A stretch of DNA of 64,000 nucleotides from an uncultured Clostridia bacterium. GTDB lineage: Bacteria > Bacillota > Clostridia > UBA1381. The notes beneath the pieces were generated by a model. It was not told where the DNA came from. It did no database searches and saw nothing but the letters and a program-made list of their open reading frames with translations. Location of the stretch: assembly GCA_959602045.1 (NCBI GenBank), contig CAUGRT010000008.1:6358-70357 (forward strand), in the 5' to 3' direction. The number at the start of each line of letters is the position of its first letter. Position 1 is the first letter of the stretch. Both the position numbers and the translations under genes were made by a program. This document shows positions 9,117 through 17,031 of this stretch, one piece after another.

Positions 9117-9953
9117 TTACCGCCTCCCTCCGTTGCCGTATAAATCGTTTCTCACCATATTCGACAGGTTTGTTTCCGCCGTTGCGGGTATATTGAACAG
9201 CGAAGTTATCAGATAGGCTTTTGTATTGCTGATTTTTTCATTGCGCCGCGAAAATTCAAGCATAAAAGCCTCTAACCTACTGTAATCAATTTCAAGAAAT
9301 CTCTGCCGTACAAGCTCAGTCGGATACTGCTTTTTCTCTATGGTATAGTACGGGGTGTCTATCGTAAGTACCTCCGCCATTACGGAAACTATTTCATCAA
9401 TAACCGCCTTGTCATAGCTGTAAACAAGAGTATCGTATTCAATATTATATTTAATACGCTCTGTGTTTTTGTTGTATCTATCTATCCATCGAATTTCTTG
9501 AGCTTGCCCTCTTTGATTGATAGATGGATATTTAATTAAATCAGTATTTATTTTTTCTTTATTTGTTATTTCTATATTTAATTGCGTTGTGTTTTCCGGT
9601 GTCGGGTTATCCGCAATCGGGTTATCCGATATTGGATTTTCCGAACACGGGTTTTCCAATATCGGCTGCTCATAAATTGTATATTCTATCGCTGCCATTT
9701 TGCCAAACTCGTCACGCCCCTGTTTGCGAGTAATATATCCGGCTTCTTCAAGCTCCAAAACTGCCGTCCGTATTGCATCAATCTTTTCCTTATTGATACG
9801 AGCAAGCCCCTTTAGGGTGTAGTCCCAATCGTCAGGCAAGGATAACATCTGTGACAAAAGTCCTTTTGCTTTCAAGGACAAATCCTTGTTACGCAGATGA
9901 TGATTTGACATAACCGTGTAATTTTTATTTTTCTCAATTCTGAATACTGACAT
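9117..9953 (-). CDS. Helix-turn-helix / DUF6017-type protein of the conjugative element
   Basis: A 278-aa protein starting MSVFRIEKNKNYTVMSN, a start typical of the conserved replication/regulatory protein of Tn1549-like elements. Residues 1-100 form a winged helix (SLKAKGLLSQMLSLPDDW, then TLKGLARINKEKIDAIR). A linker repeating the motif ENP/DNP spans about 105-140. The C-terminal part (about 180-278; YPTELVRQRFLEID, ISNTKAYLITSLFNIPAT) matches the DUF6017 region. A GGAGG site 8 bases upstream fixes the start at 9953 rather than 12 codons earlier. A role in replication or regulation of the excised element is inferred. Confidence 0.75.
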   Translation of the reverse strand: MSVFRIEKNKNYTVMSNHHLRNKDLSLKAKGLLSQMLSLPDDWDYTLKGLARINKEKIDAIRTAVLELEEAGYITRKQGRDEFGKMAAIEYTIYEQPILENPCSENPISDNPIADNPTPENTTQLNIEITNKEKINTDLIKYPSINQRGQAQEIRWIDRYNKNTERIKYNIEYDTLVYSYDKAVIDEIVSVMAEVLTIDTPYYTIEKKQYPTELVRQRFLEIDYSRLEAFMLEFSRRNEKISNTKAYLITSLFNIPATAETNLSNMVRNDLYGNGGRR

Positions 9954-10173
9954 CGTAAACCTCCTTTTCTCGATGCTTTTTCTTTCCATCTCGTTCCCGC
10001 TCTAATTTTCTAAACAGTTTATGACCGTCTGCATTTGTTAAACAAGCGAACCACTCCGAGAGAAAAAAACATTTAATCTCGTTTCTTACCGATACGGATT
10101 TTGACCGCCTGTAATCTTTTGCTGCTTGAACAATAATTGCATCGGCAAGCAGTTCATAATTTTTATCGTACAT
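9934..10173 (-). CDS. Conserved 79-aa protein at the end of the conjugative element
   Basis: A 79-aa soluble basic protein beginning MYDKNYELLADAI and ending in a Lys/Arg/Glu-rich tail. A CGGAGG site 8 bases upstream supports this ATG. It overlaps the next gene by 20 bases. Short proteins of this type (ADAIIVQAAKDYRR) are the first gene of the module in related elements, but the family has no known function. It is the last coding region before the non-coding stretch adjoining host rpsI. Confidence 0.6.
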   Translation of the reverse strand: MYDKNYELLADAIIVQAAKDYRRSKSVSVRNEIKCFFLSEWFACLTNADGHKLFRKLERERDGKKKHREKEVYDVSIQN

Positions 10174-10208
10174 TTTCTTTACCTCCGTCCCGAAATTGGA
10201 CAACAAAA

Positions 10209-10252
10209 AAGCGTGTCCACATTAGCTCGCAATGAGCAAAGTAAACACGCTT
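10209..10252. repeat. Nested hairpin in the non-coding terminal region of the mobile element
   Basis: Outer arms AAGCGTGT (10209-10216) and ACACGCTT (10245-10252) enclose an inner hairpin GCTC/GAGC (10225-10228 and 10234-10237). It lies upstream of the first element gene. On the minus strand it is a 5' leader structure; on the plus strand no T-run follows. Possible roles are an attenuator, a transfer or replication signal, or part of the element end. Confidence 0.5.
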
Positions 10253-10409
10253 GTGAAATGTAGCTATCAAGTTTTGAAAATATCAGCTCCGTGGATTTAT
10301 GCTATAAAATCAATTTAATTTTATCAAATTCAGTCAAACTGTTTCAGAGTCGCTAAACAGAAAAAATTCAACCTGAAAAAGTGGAAATTACGACCGAAAA
10401 TCAACTGAA

Positions 10410-10470
10410 TTTTCACCCCGAATTTATCCCTTTTTGGTCCTAAAAGGGTATTTTCACCCCGATTTATCCC
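10410..10470. repeat. Direct repeats in the spacer between conjugative element and rpsI
   Basis: Two near-identical copies of TTTTCACCCCGAATTTATCCC start at 10410 and at 10451, 41 bases apart; the second lacks one A. A looser pair (AAATTCAGTCAAA near 10328, AAATTCGGTCAAA near 10505) flanks them. The 10207-10542 stretch has no gene. Repeats of this kind next to an element end could be recombinase or excisionase arm sites, or replication iterons. No integrase gene is visible on this side, so the att core cannot be placed. Confidence 0.45.
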
Positions 10471-10542
10471 CTATAAAATGGAACAAATTAGCACAAATTT
10501 CGTTAAATTCGGTCAAAGCCGACAGAAAAATCAGGGCATAGA

Positions 10543-10584
10543 AAAACCCCGAAAACCGCATAACTGCGTGGTTTTTCGGGGTTT
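10543..10584 (-). terminator. Rho-independent terminator of rplM-rpsI
   Basis: On the minus strand, 13 bases after the rpsI stop, AAACCCCGAAAAACC pairs with GGTTTTCGGGGTTT (one bulge) around a short loop and runs into TTTTTC. It marks the 3' end of the host ribosomal operon and gives the closest possible limit for the inserted element. Confidence 0.85.
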
Positions 10585-10596
10585 GTAATCGAGATT

Positions 10597-10992
10597 TTAT
10601 CTCTTACTAAACTGCGGTGCACGACGTGCTGCCTTGAGACCGTACTTCTTTCTTTCCTTCATTCTGGAATCTCTTGTAAGGAAACCGGCTGCTTTCAGAT
10701 CTGCTCTGTATGCGTCTGTATCTACTTCCAAAAGTGCTCTGGAGATACCGTGACGGATTGCACCTGCCTGACCTGTGAAACCGCCGCCTTCAACCTTTGC
10801 AATAATGTCGAATTTATCTGCTGTCTTTGTCAGAACTAACGGCTGACGAACGATCAGCTTTAATGTATCTAATCCAAAATATTCATCAATTGATCTTCCG
10901 TTGATCGTGATTTGACCATTTCCGGGTACAAGATATACTCTTGCAACAGATGACTTTCTTCTGCCTGTACCATAGTATTGCTCTTTAGCCAT
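10597..10992 (-). CDS. rpsI: 30S ribosomal protein S9
   Basis: A 131-aa protein of usual length. It has YYGTGRRKSSVARVYL at the N-terminus, GGGFTGQAGAIRHGI in the middle and the C-terminal basic tail ending AARRAPQFSKR, whose arginines reach the ribosomal P-site tRNA. An AAGGAGG site precedes the ATG. It is the second gene of the standard rplM-rpsI pair, 20 bases behind rplM. Its 3' end is a known integration target for some Firmicute ICEs, which makes the adjoining conjugative element notable. Confidence 0.98.
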   Translation of the reverse strand: MAKEQYYGTGRRKSSVARVYLVPGNGQITINGRSIDEYFGLDTLKLIVRQPLVLTKTADKFDIIAKVEGGGFTGQAGAIRHGISRALLEVDTDAYRADLKAAGFLTRDSRMKERKKYGLKAARRAPQFSKR

Positions 10993-11012
10993 TATTAAAA
11001 ATCCTCCTTATC

Positions 11013-11453
11013 TTATTTGATCTCGCCTGTCCAGGGAACCGGTTTCTGAGCAACCTGCTCATACTCGCTGCCCTTATATACGCGAAGTCTTGTTAATGCT
11101 TTTCTTCCTAATGTGTTGTTCGGAAGCATACCCTTTACCGCATACATCATAGCCTGCTCGGGCTTCTCTGCCATTAACTTGTCATAGTGGATTTCTTTAA
11201 TGCCGCCAACCCAGCCTGTGTGATAATAACGAACCTTCTGATGCAGCTTGTTTCCTGTAAGAACAGCCTTGTCCGCATTGATAACGATTACATGATCGCC
11301 GCAATCTACATTCGGTGTGAATGTCGGAAGGTGCTTTCCTCTTAAAATGCTTGCTACCGTTGCCGCAACTCTGCCGAGGGGTTTGTCTGCCGCGTCAACA
11401 ATGTACCATGTTCTTTGCACATCATTGGGTTTCTGCAAATATGATGAATTCAT
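11013..11453 (-). CDS. rplM: 50S ribosomal protein L13
   Basis: A 146-aa protein of normal length. Family motifs are WYIVDAADKPLGRVA, FTPNVDCGDHVIVINA, KLHQKVRYYHTG and MLPNNTLGRKALTRLRVY. The start at 11453 follows an AGGAGG site by 9 bases, and a longer frame upstream is not supported. It is the first gene of the rplM-rpsI operon, driven by the strong promoter at 11514-11542. Confidence 0.98.
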   Translation of the reverse strand: MNSSYLQKPNDVQRTWYIVDAADKPLGRVAATVASILRGKHLPTFTPNVDCGDHVIVINADKAVLTGNKLHQKVRYYHTGWVGGIKEIHYDKLMAEKPEQAMMYAVKGMLPNNTLGRKALTRLRVYKGSEYEQVAQKPVPWTGEIK

Positions 11454-11513
11454 GTTGTTAATCCTCCTGTTAAAAATCAAATTCTGCCATAATTCTTTGG
11501 CTCAACGTGAAAT

Positions 11514-11542
11514 ATTTTACTATGTTTTCTCCCGATTGTCAA
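11514..11542 (-). promoter_or_regulatory. Vegetative promoter of rplM-rpsI
   Basis: On the minus strand TTGACA (11537-11542) and TAAAAT (11514-11519) are 17 bases apart, a near-consensus sigma-A promoter about 60 bases before the rplM start. Confidence 0.85.
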
Positions 11543-11680
11543 TAGTTTTTTCAAAAAAATTTTATAAATTCTTTTCCACCTCTTATTTTCTCTGTTTTTC
11601 TCGTTTATACTCTCTTATACTCATTTTTCATTTTACTTTTTTAAACTGAATATTCTCCTCAAAAACCAATCTTTTCACAC

Positions 11681-11718
11681 AAAAACACAAGCGCCGGCAT
11701 TTTCCCGACGCTTGTGTT
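11681..11718 (-). terminator. Rho-independent terminator after the SLH protein gene
   Basis: Minus-strand hairpin with 13-base arms (ACACAAGCGTCGG and CCGGCGCTTGTGT, one mismatch), about 6-base loop, followed by TTTTTG. It lies 19 bases after the stop of the 11737-12819 gene. Confidence 0.85.
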
Positions 11719-11736
11719 AAAGCTTGATGCTTTGAC

Positions 11737-12819
11737 TTACTTTTTCAACGGTTCAGCACCAAAATATTCAACAAACCAATTCAGATCAGCAACCGTACCG
11801 TCTTGAATCACAACACTGTAGCAGTAAATATCCTGATCCACCGTCTTTGACCATTCCGCAAAAACAGTATCCGTTTCAGTGCGGCCATACGTTACGCTCA
11901 GATCCTCCAAGCCGCTCTCCAGCGCAGTCCAAACCTGAATCCCCGAAATCGGTCGGTCCCCCTTTCCCATACGGATTGTGATGTCCTTTGTTTCGTAGGT
12001 ACCTGTAACTTCAAGAATAGAATTTGCAGAATCCGCCGAATTCAAAACAAAGAATTTTTCGGCTTTCAGACCCTCTAACGAAATATCCGGCAGACTGTAT
12101 CCTGCCGCCTTTTCAGCATCCTCCAGGGACGCATACTCCGTCTTTTCTCCGTTTTCACCTGTTAAAAGACAGTTCTTAAAATACCGCTGAAGAATTGCCG
12201 AAACCTCCGCACGGGTCACGCTGTTTTGCGGATTCATTTTACTATTGTCATCACCGGTAATAATCGCATTCTTTAAACACCATTTTGCAGCCGTTACCGC
12301 ATATTCGGATAACATGTCGCTGTCTGTCAGTTCATTTAAGGCAATCTCGGAAACATCCTCGTCTGCATGATTCAATTGATACAAATTGTAGAGCATCGTC
12401 ATGACATCTTCTCTCTTTAACGGCGCCCCGGCGCTGAAAAAGTCATCGCTGCCGAAACCGTCAATGATCTTATTCGCACGCGCCCATGCTTCTGCCGCCG
12501 CATACCATACGTCATTTTCAGCAGCTTCACTTTCCTCTGAATTGACAGTCTGCAAATAAATTCTGTGTAGAATTGTCGCAAACTGCGCTCCCGATATGTC
12601 CGAATCGGGATGGAAAAGCGAATCCTCGAACCCTTTCAAGAGCCCCATCGAGTAGCAATAGGCTACAGAGTCCTCATACCACTTTCCTATCGCGTCCGCA
12701 AACGGATTGGTTAGTACAGGAGCAGTACGGCTCGTTACCAACTGGTCGGCAAAAACTCCGGATGCCGACGCTGTCATAGCAGCCGCCAACGCCAGTGTAA
12801 TCAGTTTTTTGTGCTTCAT
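11737..12819 (-). CDS. Secreted S-layer homology protein
   Basis: A 360-aa protein with a signal peptide (MKHKKLITLALAAAMTASA, cleavage near GVFA). Three SLH-type repeats span about residues 35-220: YSMGLLKGFEDSLFHPDSDISGAQFA, WARANKIIDGFGSDDFF, and NAIITGDDNSKMNPQNSVTRAEV. The C-terminal 130 residues are a separate beta-rich domain that loosely resembles DUF4367-type domains (weak assignment). The start is set by an AAAGGAGG site. It is a single-gene transcript with its own promoter and terminator. It probably sits on the outside of the wall; substrate or partner unknown. Confidence 0.8.
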   Translation of the reverse strand: MKHKKLITLALAAAMTASASGVFADQLVTSRTAPVLTNPFADAIGKWYEDSVAYCYSMGLLKGFEDSLFHPDSDISGAQFATILHRIYLQTVNSEESEAAENDVWYAAAEAWARANKIIDGFGSDDFFSAGAPLKREDVMTMLYNLYQLNHADEDVSEIALNELTDSDMLSEYAVTAAKWCLKNAIITGDDNSKMNPQNSVTRAEVSAILQRYFKNCLLTGENGEKTEYASLEDAEKAAGYSLPDISLEGLKAEKFFVLNSADSANSILEVTGTYETKDITIRMGKGDRPISGIQVWTALESGLEDLSVTYGRTETDTVFAEWSKTVDQDIYCYSVVIQDGTVADLNWFVEYFGAEPLKK

Positions 12820-12878
12820 ATGTTTTACCTCCTTTGTCTTTTCAAACGCCACCCTCTCCGGCGTTTTATGTTATTCAA

Positions 12879-12907
12879 ATTATACCATAAACTCCCTGTG
12901 ATTGCAA
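12879..12907 (-). promoter_or_regulatory. Promoter of the SLH protein gene
   Basis: Minus strand: TTGCAA (12902-12907), 17-base spacer, perfect TATAAT (12879-12884), about 60 bases before the start at 12819. Confidence 0.75.
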
Positions 12908-12923
12908 TATGTATCTGTAATTT

Positions 12924-14615
12924 TCAATCTTCAACATACAGCGAAACCAATTGCTGCTTGTTGACATCCACCAAACCTCTTGTCGTGATTTTCAGATTCG
13001 GAATCACCGCCAGACCCATGAACGCCATTGTCATCAGCGGCGCGCTGTCCTCAGGTGCTCCCAGTGACGCAATCGACTCCGCCAAGTTCGCATTCCTCTC
13101 CGCAATACTTTCTGCCGGTTCTTCGCACATCAATCCGCCGATCGGCAGCGGCACATCCGCAAGTACTTCTCCATCACAGACGCAGACCGCTCCGCCGCCG
13201 ACTTGAATAATATGATTCGCCGCCAAAGCCATATCCGCCTCATTCGCGCCAATAACGACAATATTATGCGCGTCATGCGAAACAGAGGAGGCTATCGCCC
13301 CTTTCTTCAACCCGATTCCGGAGATCAACCCCAAGCCGATATGCCCCGTGTTCATATGCCTTTCAATGACCGCAATCTTCAAAATATCCCGTTCCGGCTC
13401 AATCCCGTTATTCTGCCAATGAATATCGGTAATCCATTCCTCGGTTAAAAGCTGATGCGGAATTGTTTTAATCACTCTGCACCGATCGGATTTTTCCTCT
13501 ATTTTAAAATCCTGTTCCGTCAGTTCCTGCACATAGAAGGAATTTTTAACCGCTTTCAAAATCTGATCCTTAACCGGCGGCGCTTCAATCGGCGCAACCG
13601 TATTATCAGAAACTACTTTTTTCCCCTGCGCGTAAACGCTCTCAATCTCAACCGACTCCAAATCGCGTAAAATCAGCAAATCTGCCCGATAACCCGGCGC
13701 AATTGCTCCCACATCCCGCAAGCCAAAACATTGTGCCGCATTCAGCGTTACCATCCGAACCGCCGTTATGGCATGCTTGCCCATTTGGATGGCTTTTCGA
13801 ACGCTGCTGTCGATATGCCCCTCGTGCAGTAAATCCTCCGGATGCTTATCGTCCGTCACCAATAAACACCGCTGACAATACGGTTCCTCAAAAAGCTCAA
13901 TCAAATCCTCTAAGTTTCGTGCCGCCGTTCCCTGGCGAATCATTACCCACTGCCCTTTTCGGATTCTCTCCGTCGCTTCTTTAAAGGACGAACATTCATG
14001 ATCCGACTGAATCCCTGCTGAAAGATACCGATCCAAATCTTTGCCCGAAAGCAGTGGCGCATGCCCGTCCACAACCAAGCCACGTGAACGCACGCCCCGG
14101 ATTTTCTTTAAAATTTCCGAATCTCCGGCAATTACGCCGGGATAATTCATCATTTCCGCCAATCCCAGAACCCGTTCATCTGTATAAAATCTCGCCAAAT
14201 CCTCTGCAGTCAGCACCGCGCCCGACTCATCAAACGGTGTTGCCGGGACGCAGGACGGCAGCATGATATAAACATTCAGGGGCAGTCCCTTGCTCGCCTC
14301 CAGCATATACTGAATCCCCGTACTGCCGCAGACATTCGCAATTTCATGCGGATCGGCAATGATAGAAGTCGTTCCGTGAAGCAACGAAACACGCGCCAAC
14401 TCGGTCGGCGTCATCATTGTACTTTCAATATGGATATGCCCGTCAATAAATCCCGGACAGATCACCTTTCCCGTCAGATCCTCTGTCTGATCCGCTTCAT
14501 CGTCCGTATAATCCCCCACGCCGATAATCCTGTCACCCTCTATCAGCACGTTGGTTTTTTCCGGCTCCCCGGTAAAAACATTGATAACGGTACCGTTTTT
14601 TAAAAGTGTTCGCAT
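12924..14615 (-). CDS. ade: Adenine deaminase
   Basis: A 563-aa amidohydrolase that converts adenine to hypoxanthine in purine salvage. Typical features are the early KNGTVINVFTGE, the metal site GFIDGHIHIEST near residue 60, VTDDKHPEDLL near 265, VTLNAAQCFGL near 295, and the C-terminal ade domain (HMNTGHIGLG, SSVSHDAHNIVVIG). Length is normal for the Ade family. The ATG at 14615 follows AGAGGGGAGAG. It has its own promoter inside the gap to the methyltransferase gene. No purine riboswitch is seen in the short leader. Confidence 0.95.
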   Translation of the reverse strand: MRTLLKNGTVINVFTGEPEKTNVLIEGDRIIGVGDYTDDEADQTEDLTGKVICPGFIDGHIHIESTMMTPTELARVSLLHGTTSIIADPHEIANVCGSTGIQYMLEASKGLPLNVYIMLPSCVPATPFDESGAVLTAEDLARFYTDERVLGLAEMMNYPGVIAGDSEILKKIRGVRSRGLVVDGHAPLLSGKDLDRYLSAGIQSDHECSSFKEATERIRKGQWVMIRQGTAARNLEDLIELFEEPYCQRCLLVTDDKHPEDLLHEGHIDSSVRKAIQMGKHAITAVRMVTLNAAQCFGLRDVGAIAPGYRADLLILRDLESVEIESVYAQGKKVVSDNTVAPIEAPPVKDQILKAVKNSFYVQELTEQDFKIEEKSDRCRVIKTIPHQLLTEEWITDIHWQNNGIEPERDILKIAVIERHMNTGHIGLGLISGIGLKKGAIASSVSHDAHNIVVIGANEADMALAANHIIQVGGGAVCVCDGEVLADVPLPIGGLMCEEPAESIAERNANLAESIASLGAPEDSAPLMTMAFMGLAVIPNLKITTRGLVDVNKQQLVSLYVED

Positions 14616-14658
14616 AGACTCTCCCCTCTCTTTCACACTCCGTCAATCTATTTCTCCT

Positions 14659-14687
14659 ATTATACCATATCTCTCAAAAAAAGTCTA
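14659..14687 (-). promoter_or_regulatory. Promoter of ade
   Basis: Minus strand: TAGACT (14682-14687), 17-base spacer, TATAAT (14659-14664), about 44 bases before the ade start and directly after the upstream gene's stop. Confidence 0.7.
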
Positions 14688-14701
14688 CCATCAAATGAAC
14701 T

Positions 14702-16024
14702 TTACTTTTTTCTCAGATATTTGGGGAAATGGTTTTTCAGCATGCCGCCGGACGCTTTCCCCCAGCCTATCGGCAGACCGTCCGCCAACACCGCCGTATA
14801 GCCGCTTATTCCGCAAGAAATGACCTCCCCTCGCAAATAAGCGTCCAGACGCGGCTCTTCGCAGGTGAGGGATAGCGTATTTTTAAAGTCCTCCGGTTTC
14901 AGCGCCAAAGCCAGGGCATGGGATGGCTCAAACCGATTTTTCTTACATTCTCCCAAATACAATCCGGGTCGCAAAACCTTCATTCGGTCAATATCCAAAT
15001 CCACCGGCAATAAATATAACCGCCCCCCAAAGGAACAAAACGTCCCTTGTAAGCGAAGATTCAAGACGGCTTTTTCAAACTCCCGATATTGCTTTTCCGC
15101 TTCTGCATCTGTATGGCGCTGCGGTTTCTGCCGAACGGCATTATAATCTCCGTCCGTTTTTTTGAACAATGCGACAAAATGCCCCTCACCGCGGCTTTTA
15201 TGCGGAAAAATCCGCACCGCCTCCGGCATGGAAATCCCCTCCGATACGCCCGTCAAGGAAATCGGCAGCAGCGTCAATCCTTTTTCCTCCGTCAGATACT
15301 GTGCGTTATCCTCATTTTCCTCCTTCGAAAAAGTACAGGTCGAATAAATCAGCAGCCCATTCGGTTTCAGCATTTTTACCGCACAATCCAGAATATTTCG
15401 CTGCCGTACCGCGCAGGAAATAACATGCTCCGGACTCCATTCCGTAATCGCCTGCGGCTCTTTCCGAAACATCCCCTCACCGCTGCACGGAGCGTCCACA
15501 ACGATTTTATCGAAAAATCCCGGATACTTCTCCGCCAGATTCTTTGGCTGCTCATTCATGACAACAGCATTGCGCAGCCCAAACCGTTCAATATTCTCCG
15601 TTAAAATTTCCGCACGTCGGCGAACGATTTCATTTGCCACCAATAAACCGGTTTGATTCAGTGCCGCCCCGATCTGCGTGGACTTTCCGCCCGGTGCCGC
15701 GCATAAATCCAGAACATAATCCCCGTCTTCAATCGGTAAAGCCGCCGCTGCCGCCATTGCAGACGGCTCCTGAAAATAAAACGCTCCTCCGATATGATAC
15801 GGATGCGCTCCGGTTATCAGCGCTTTATCGGTGTAATATCCCTCCTTACACCACGGGATCGGCTCTGAATTTTGAATCAAAGCGCGCGTTTTTTCCGTCT
15901 GTTTCAGTGGATTCACGCGCAATCCCGTATATAAAGGGGTATCCTCGTATGACCGAACAAAGGCATCATATTCTTCTCCTAACAGCTCTTTCATACGCTC
16001 AAGAAACTTTTCGGGTAACTTCAT
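14702..16024 (-). CDS. rsmF: RsmF/NSUN-family rRNA cytosine-C5 methyltransferase
   Basis: A 440-aa SAM-dependent RNA methyltransferase. N-terminal domain with GLRVNPLK; SAM site LDLCAAPGGKST near residue 105; catalytic cysteines in DAPCSGEGMF (about 185) and STCTFSKEEN (about 240); C-terminal PUA-like region ending in PIGWGKASGG. This layout matches RsmF, which modifies 16S rRNA. The start at 16024 follows GGAG by 6 bases. An 8-codon upstream frame overlaps the start codon (see findings). No terminator separates it from ade, which has its own promoter. Confidence 0.88.
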   Translation of the reverse strand: MKLPEKFLERMKELLGEEYDAFVRSYEDTPLYTGLRVNPLKQTEKTRALIQNSEPIPWCKEGYYTDKALITGAHPYHIGGAFYFQEPSAMAAAAALPIEDGDYVLDLCAAPGGKSTQIGAALNQTGLLVANEIVRRRAEILTENIERFGLRNAVVMNEQPKNLAEKYPGFFDKIVVDAPCSGEGMFRKEPQAITEWSPEHVISCAVRQRNILDCAVKMLKPNGLLIYSTCTFSKEENEDNAQYLTEEKGLTLLPISLTGVSEGISMPEAVRIFPHKSRGEGHFVALFKKTDGDYNAVRQKPQRHTDAEAEKQYREFEKAVLNLRLQGTFCSFGGRLYLLPVDLDIDRMKVLRPGLYLGECKKNRFEPSHALALALKPEDFKNTLSLTCEEPRLDAYLRGEVISCGISGYTAVLADGLPIGWGKASGGMLKNHFPKYLRKK

Positions 16025-16064
16025 AACAATCTCCATTCCGCCGCCATTGGCAGCACTCTTATAG

Positions 16065-16090
16065 AAAAGGACGCCATTTTTCGGCGTCCC
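16065..16090 (-). terminator. Terminator of the GAP1/membrane-protein pair
   Basis: Minus-strand hairpin GGGACGCC/GGCGTCC with a 7-base loop, followed by TTTTC. It lies just after the 16100-17020 gene stop and before the rsmF start. Confidence 0.8.
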
Positions 16091-16099
16091 TTATGAATC

Positions 16100-17020
16100 T
16101 TAATCCTCTTTAAAGGGGAAAATATCTCCCAAAAGATTTCTGGCTTTACTTTTTACAGTCTTTGCAACAGAACTTTCTTCCTCTTCCGAATCCTCATAAT
16201 CCGGCTCGTCCTCCTCATGAGCTGCCATTCTGTCACGGGTCGGCTGGAATTTTCTTTTCGGATGTCTTTCTTCTGTTTCTTCCTCCTCCGGCTCGTCCTC
16301 CTCAATCGGCTCTGCCACAACGCGCTTTGCCGCACGTCTTTGCGACATTTGACTCTCCCAACGCTTAAACACGTCCTCGGACTCTGACGCAAAATCCGTA
16401 CTCTTTCTCTCCGGCATCTTAATCGACCCATTCATGGAATAATTATCATTCGTGTTGGTAACGTCCATTTCCATTTCACTGAATCCGCCCACATGATCAA
16501 CGAACTTTTCTTCCAAATCCCGGCGCAATGCGCGAATCTCGGAATTGACATGATTATCCTTTCTGGATAATCTGTAAAAACGATTGCCGATGACAAAGCT
16601 GACAACGATATTAATCAAAATCGACAGAATAAACCATACCGCCAGAGAACCTTTGGAGGCGTACTTCTTTTCTGCCGCACGCTGCGCCTCTGTATTCTGA
16701 ACCACATTTTGCTGACTTTGCTGTCCGGTTGAAATTGCCGTAGGAACAGGCTTGGACGAATCCTGAACAACTCCGCTCGCCGCTGTGGTTGTGTCGCTTG
16801 TATCACTCTCTCCCGATGCGGTTGAAGTATCGGTTGTATCACTGCTGTCCGTTGTTCCGGAGGATGTACTCTCATCCGTTGAAACGGAGCTGCCCGAAGC
16901 GGATATGGTTTTGGTTGTTCTTGTCGGCTCACTGGTCGGTGTTGCAAACGCGGTAGTTGAAATCAGCATAACAGACGCCGCGCATAATACTAAAAATATC
17001 TTCTTAACTGAATCTTTCAT
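16100..17020 (-). CDS. Secretory membrane protein with Ser/Thr-rich ectodomain and acidic cytoplasmic tail
   Basis: A 306-aa protein with no recognised family. Residues 1-26 are a signal peptide ending AFA. Residues 30-105 are a low-complexity Ser/Thr/Asp stretch, probably outside the cell. One membrane helix (LAVWFILSILINIVVSFVIG) lies at about 125-145. The rest is charged, with a coiled-coil-like start (NSEIRALRRDLEEKF) and two clusters of Glu/Asp (EEDEPEEEETEE; EEDEPDYEDSEEEE). Its start lies 11 bases after the GAP1 gene stop with an AGGAGA site, so the two are one operon. A tether or partner for the GAP1 protein is an inference. Confidence 0.7.
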   Translation of the reverse strand: MKDSVKKIFLVLCAASVMLISTTAFATPTSEPTRTTKTISASGSSVSTDESTSSGTTDSSDTTDTSTASGESDTSDTTTAASGVVQDSSKPVPTAISTGQQSQQNVVQNTEAQRAAEKKYASKGSLAVWFILSILINIVVSFVIGNRFYRLSRKDNHVNSEIRALRRDLEEKFVDHVGGFSEMEMDVTNTNDNYSMNGSIKMPERKSTDFASESEDVFKRWESQMSQRRAAKRVVAEPIEEDEPEEEETEERHPKRKFQPTRDRMAAHEEDEPDYEDSEEEESSVAKTVKSKARNLLGDIFPFKED

Positions 17021-17031
17021 CGTGATCTCTC

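Noticed and set aside
14616..14701. Purine riboswitch upstream of adenine deaminase
   Set aside because: The distance between promoter and start codon is under 45 bases, too short for the aptamer.
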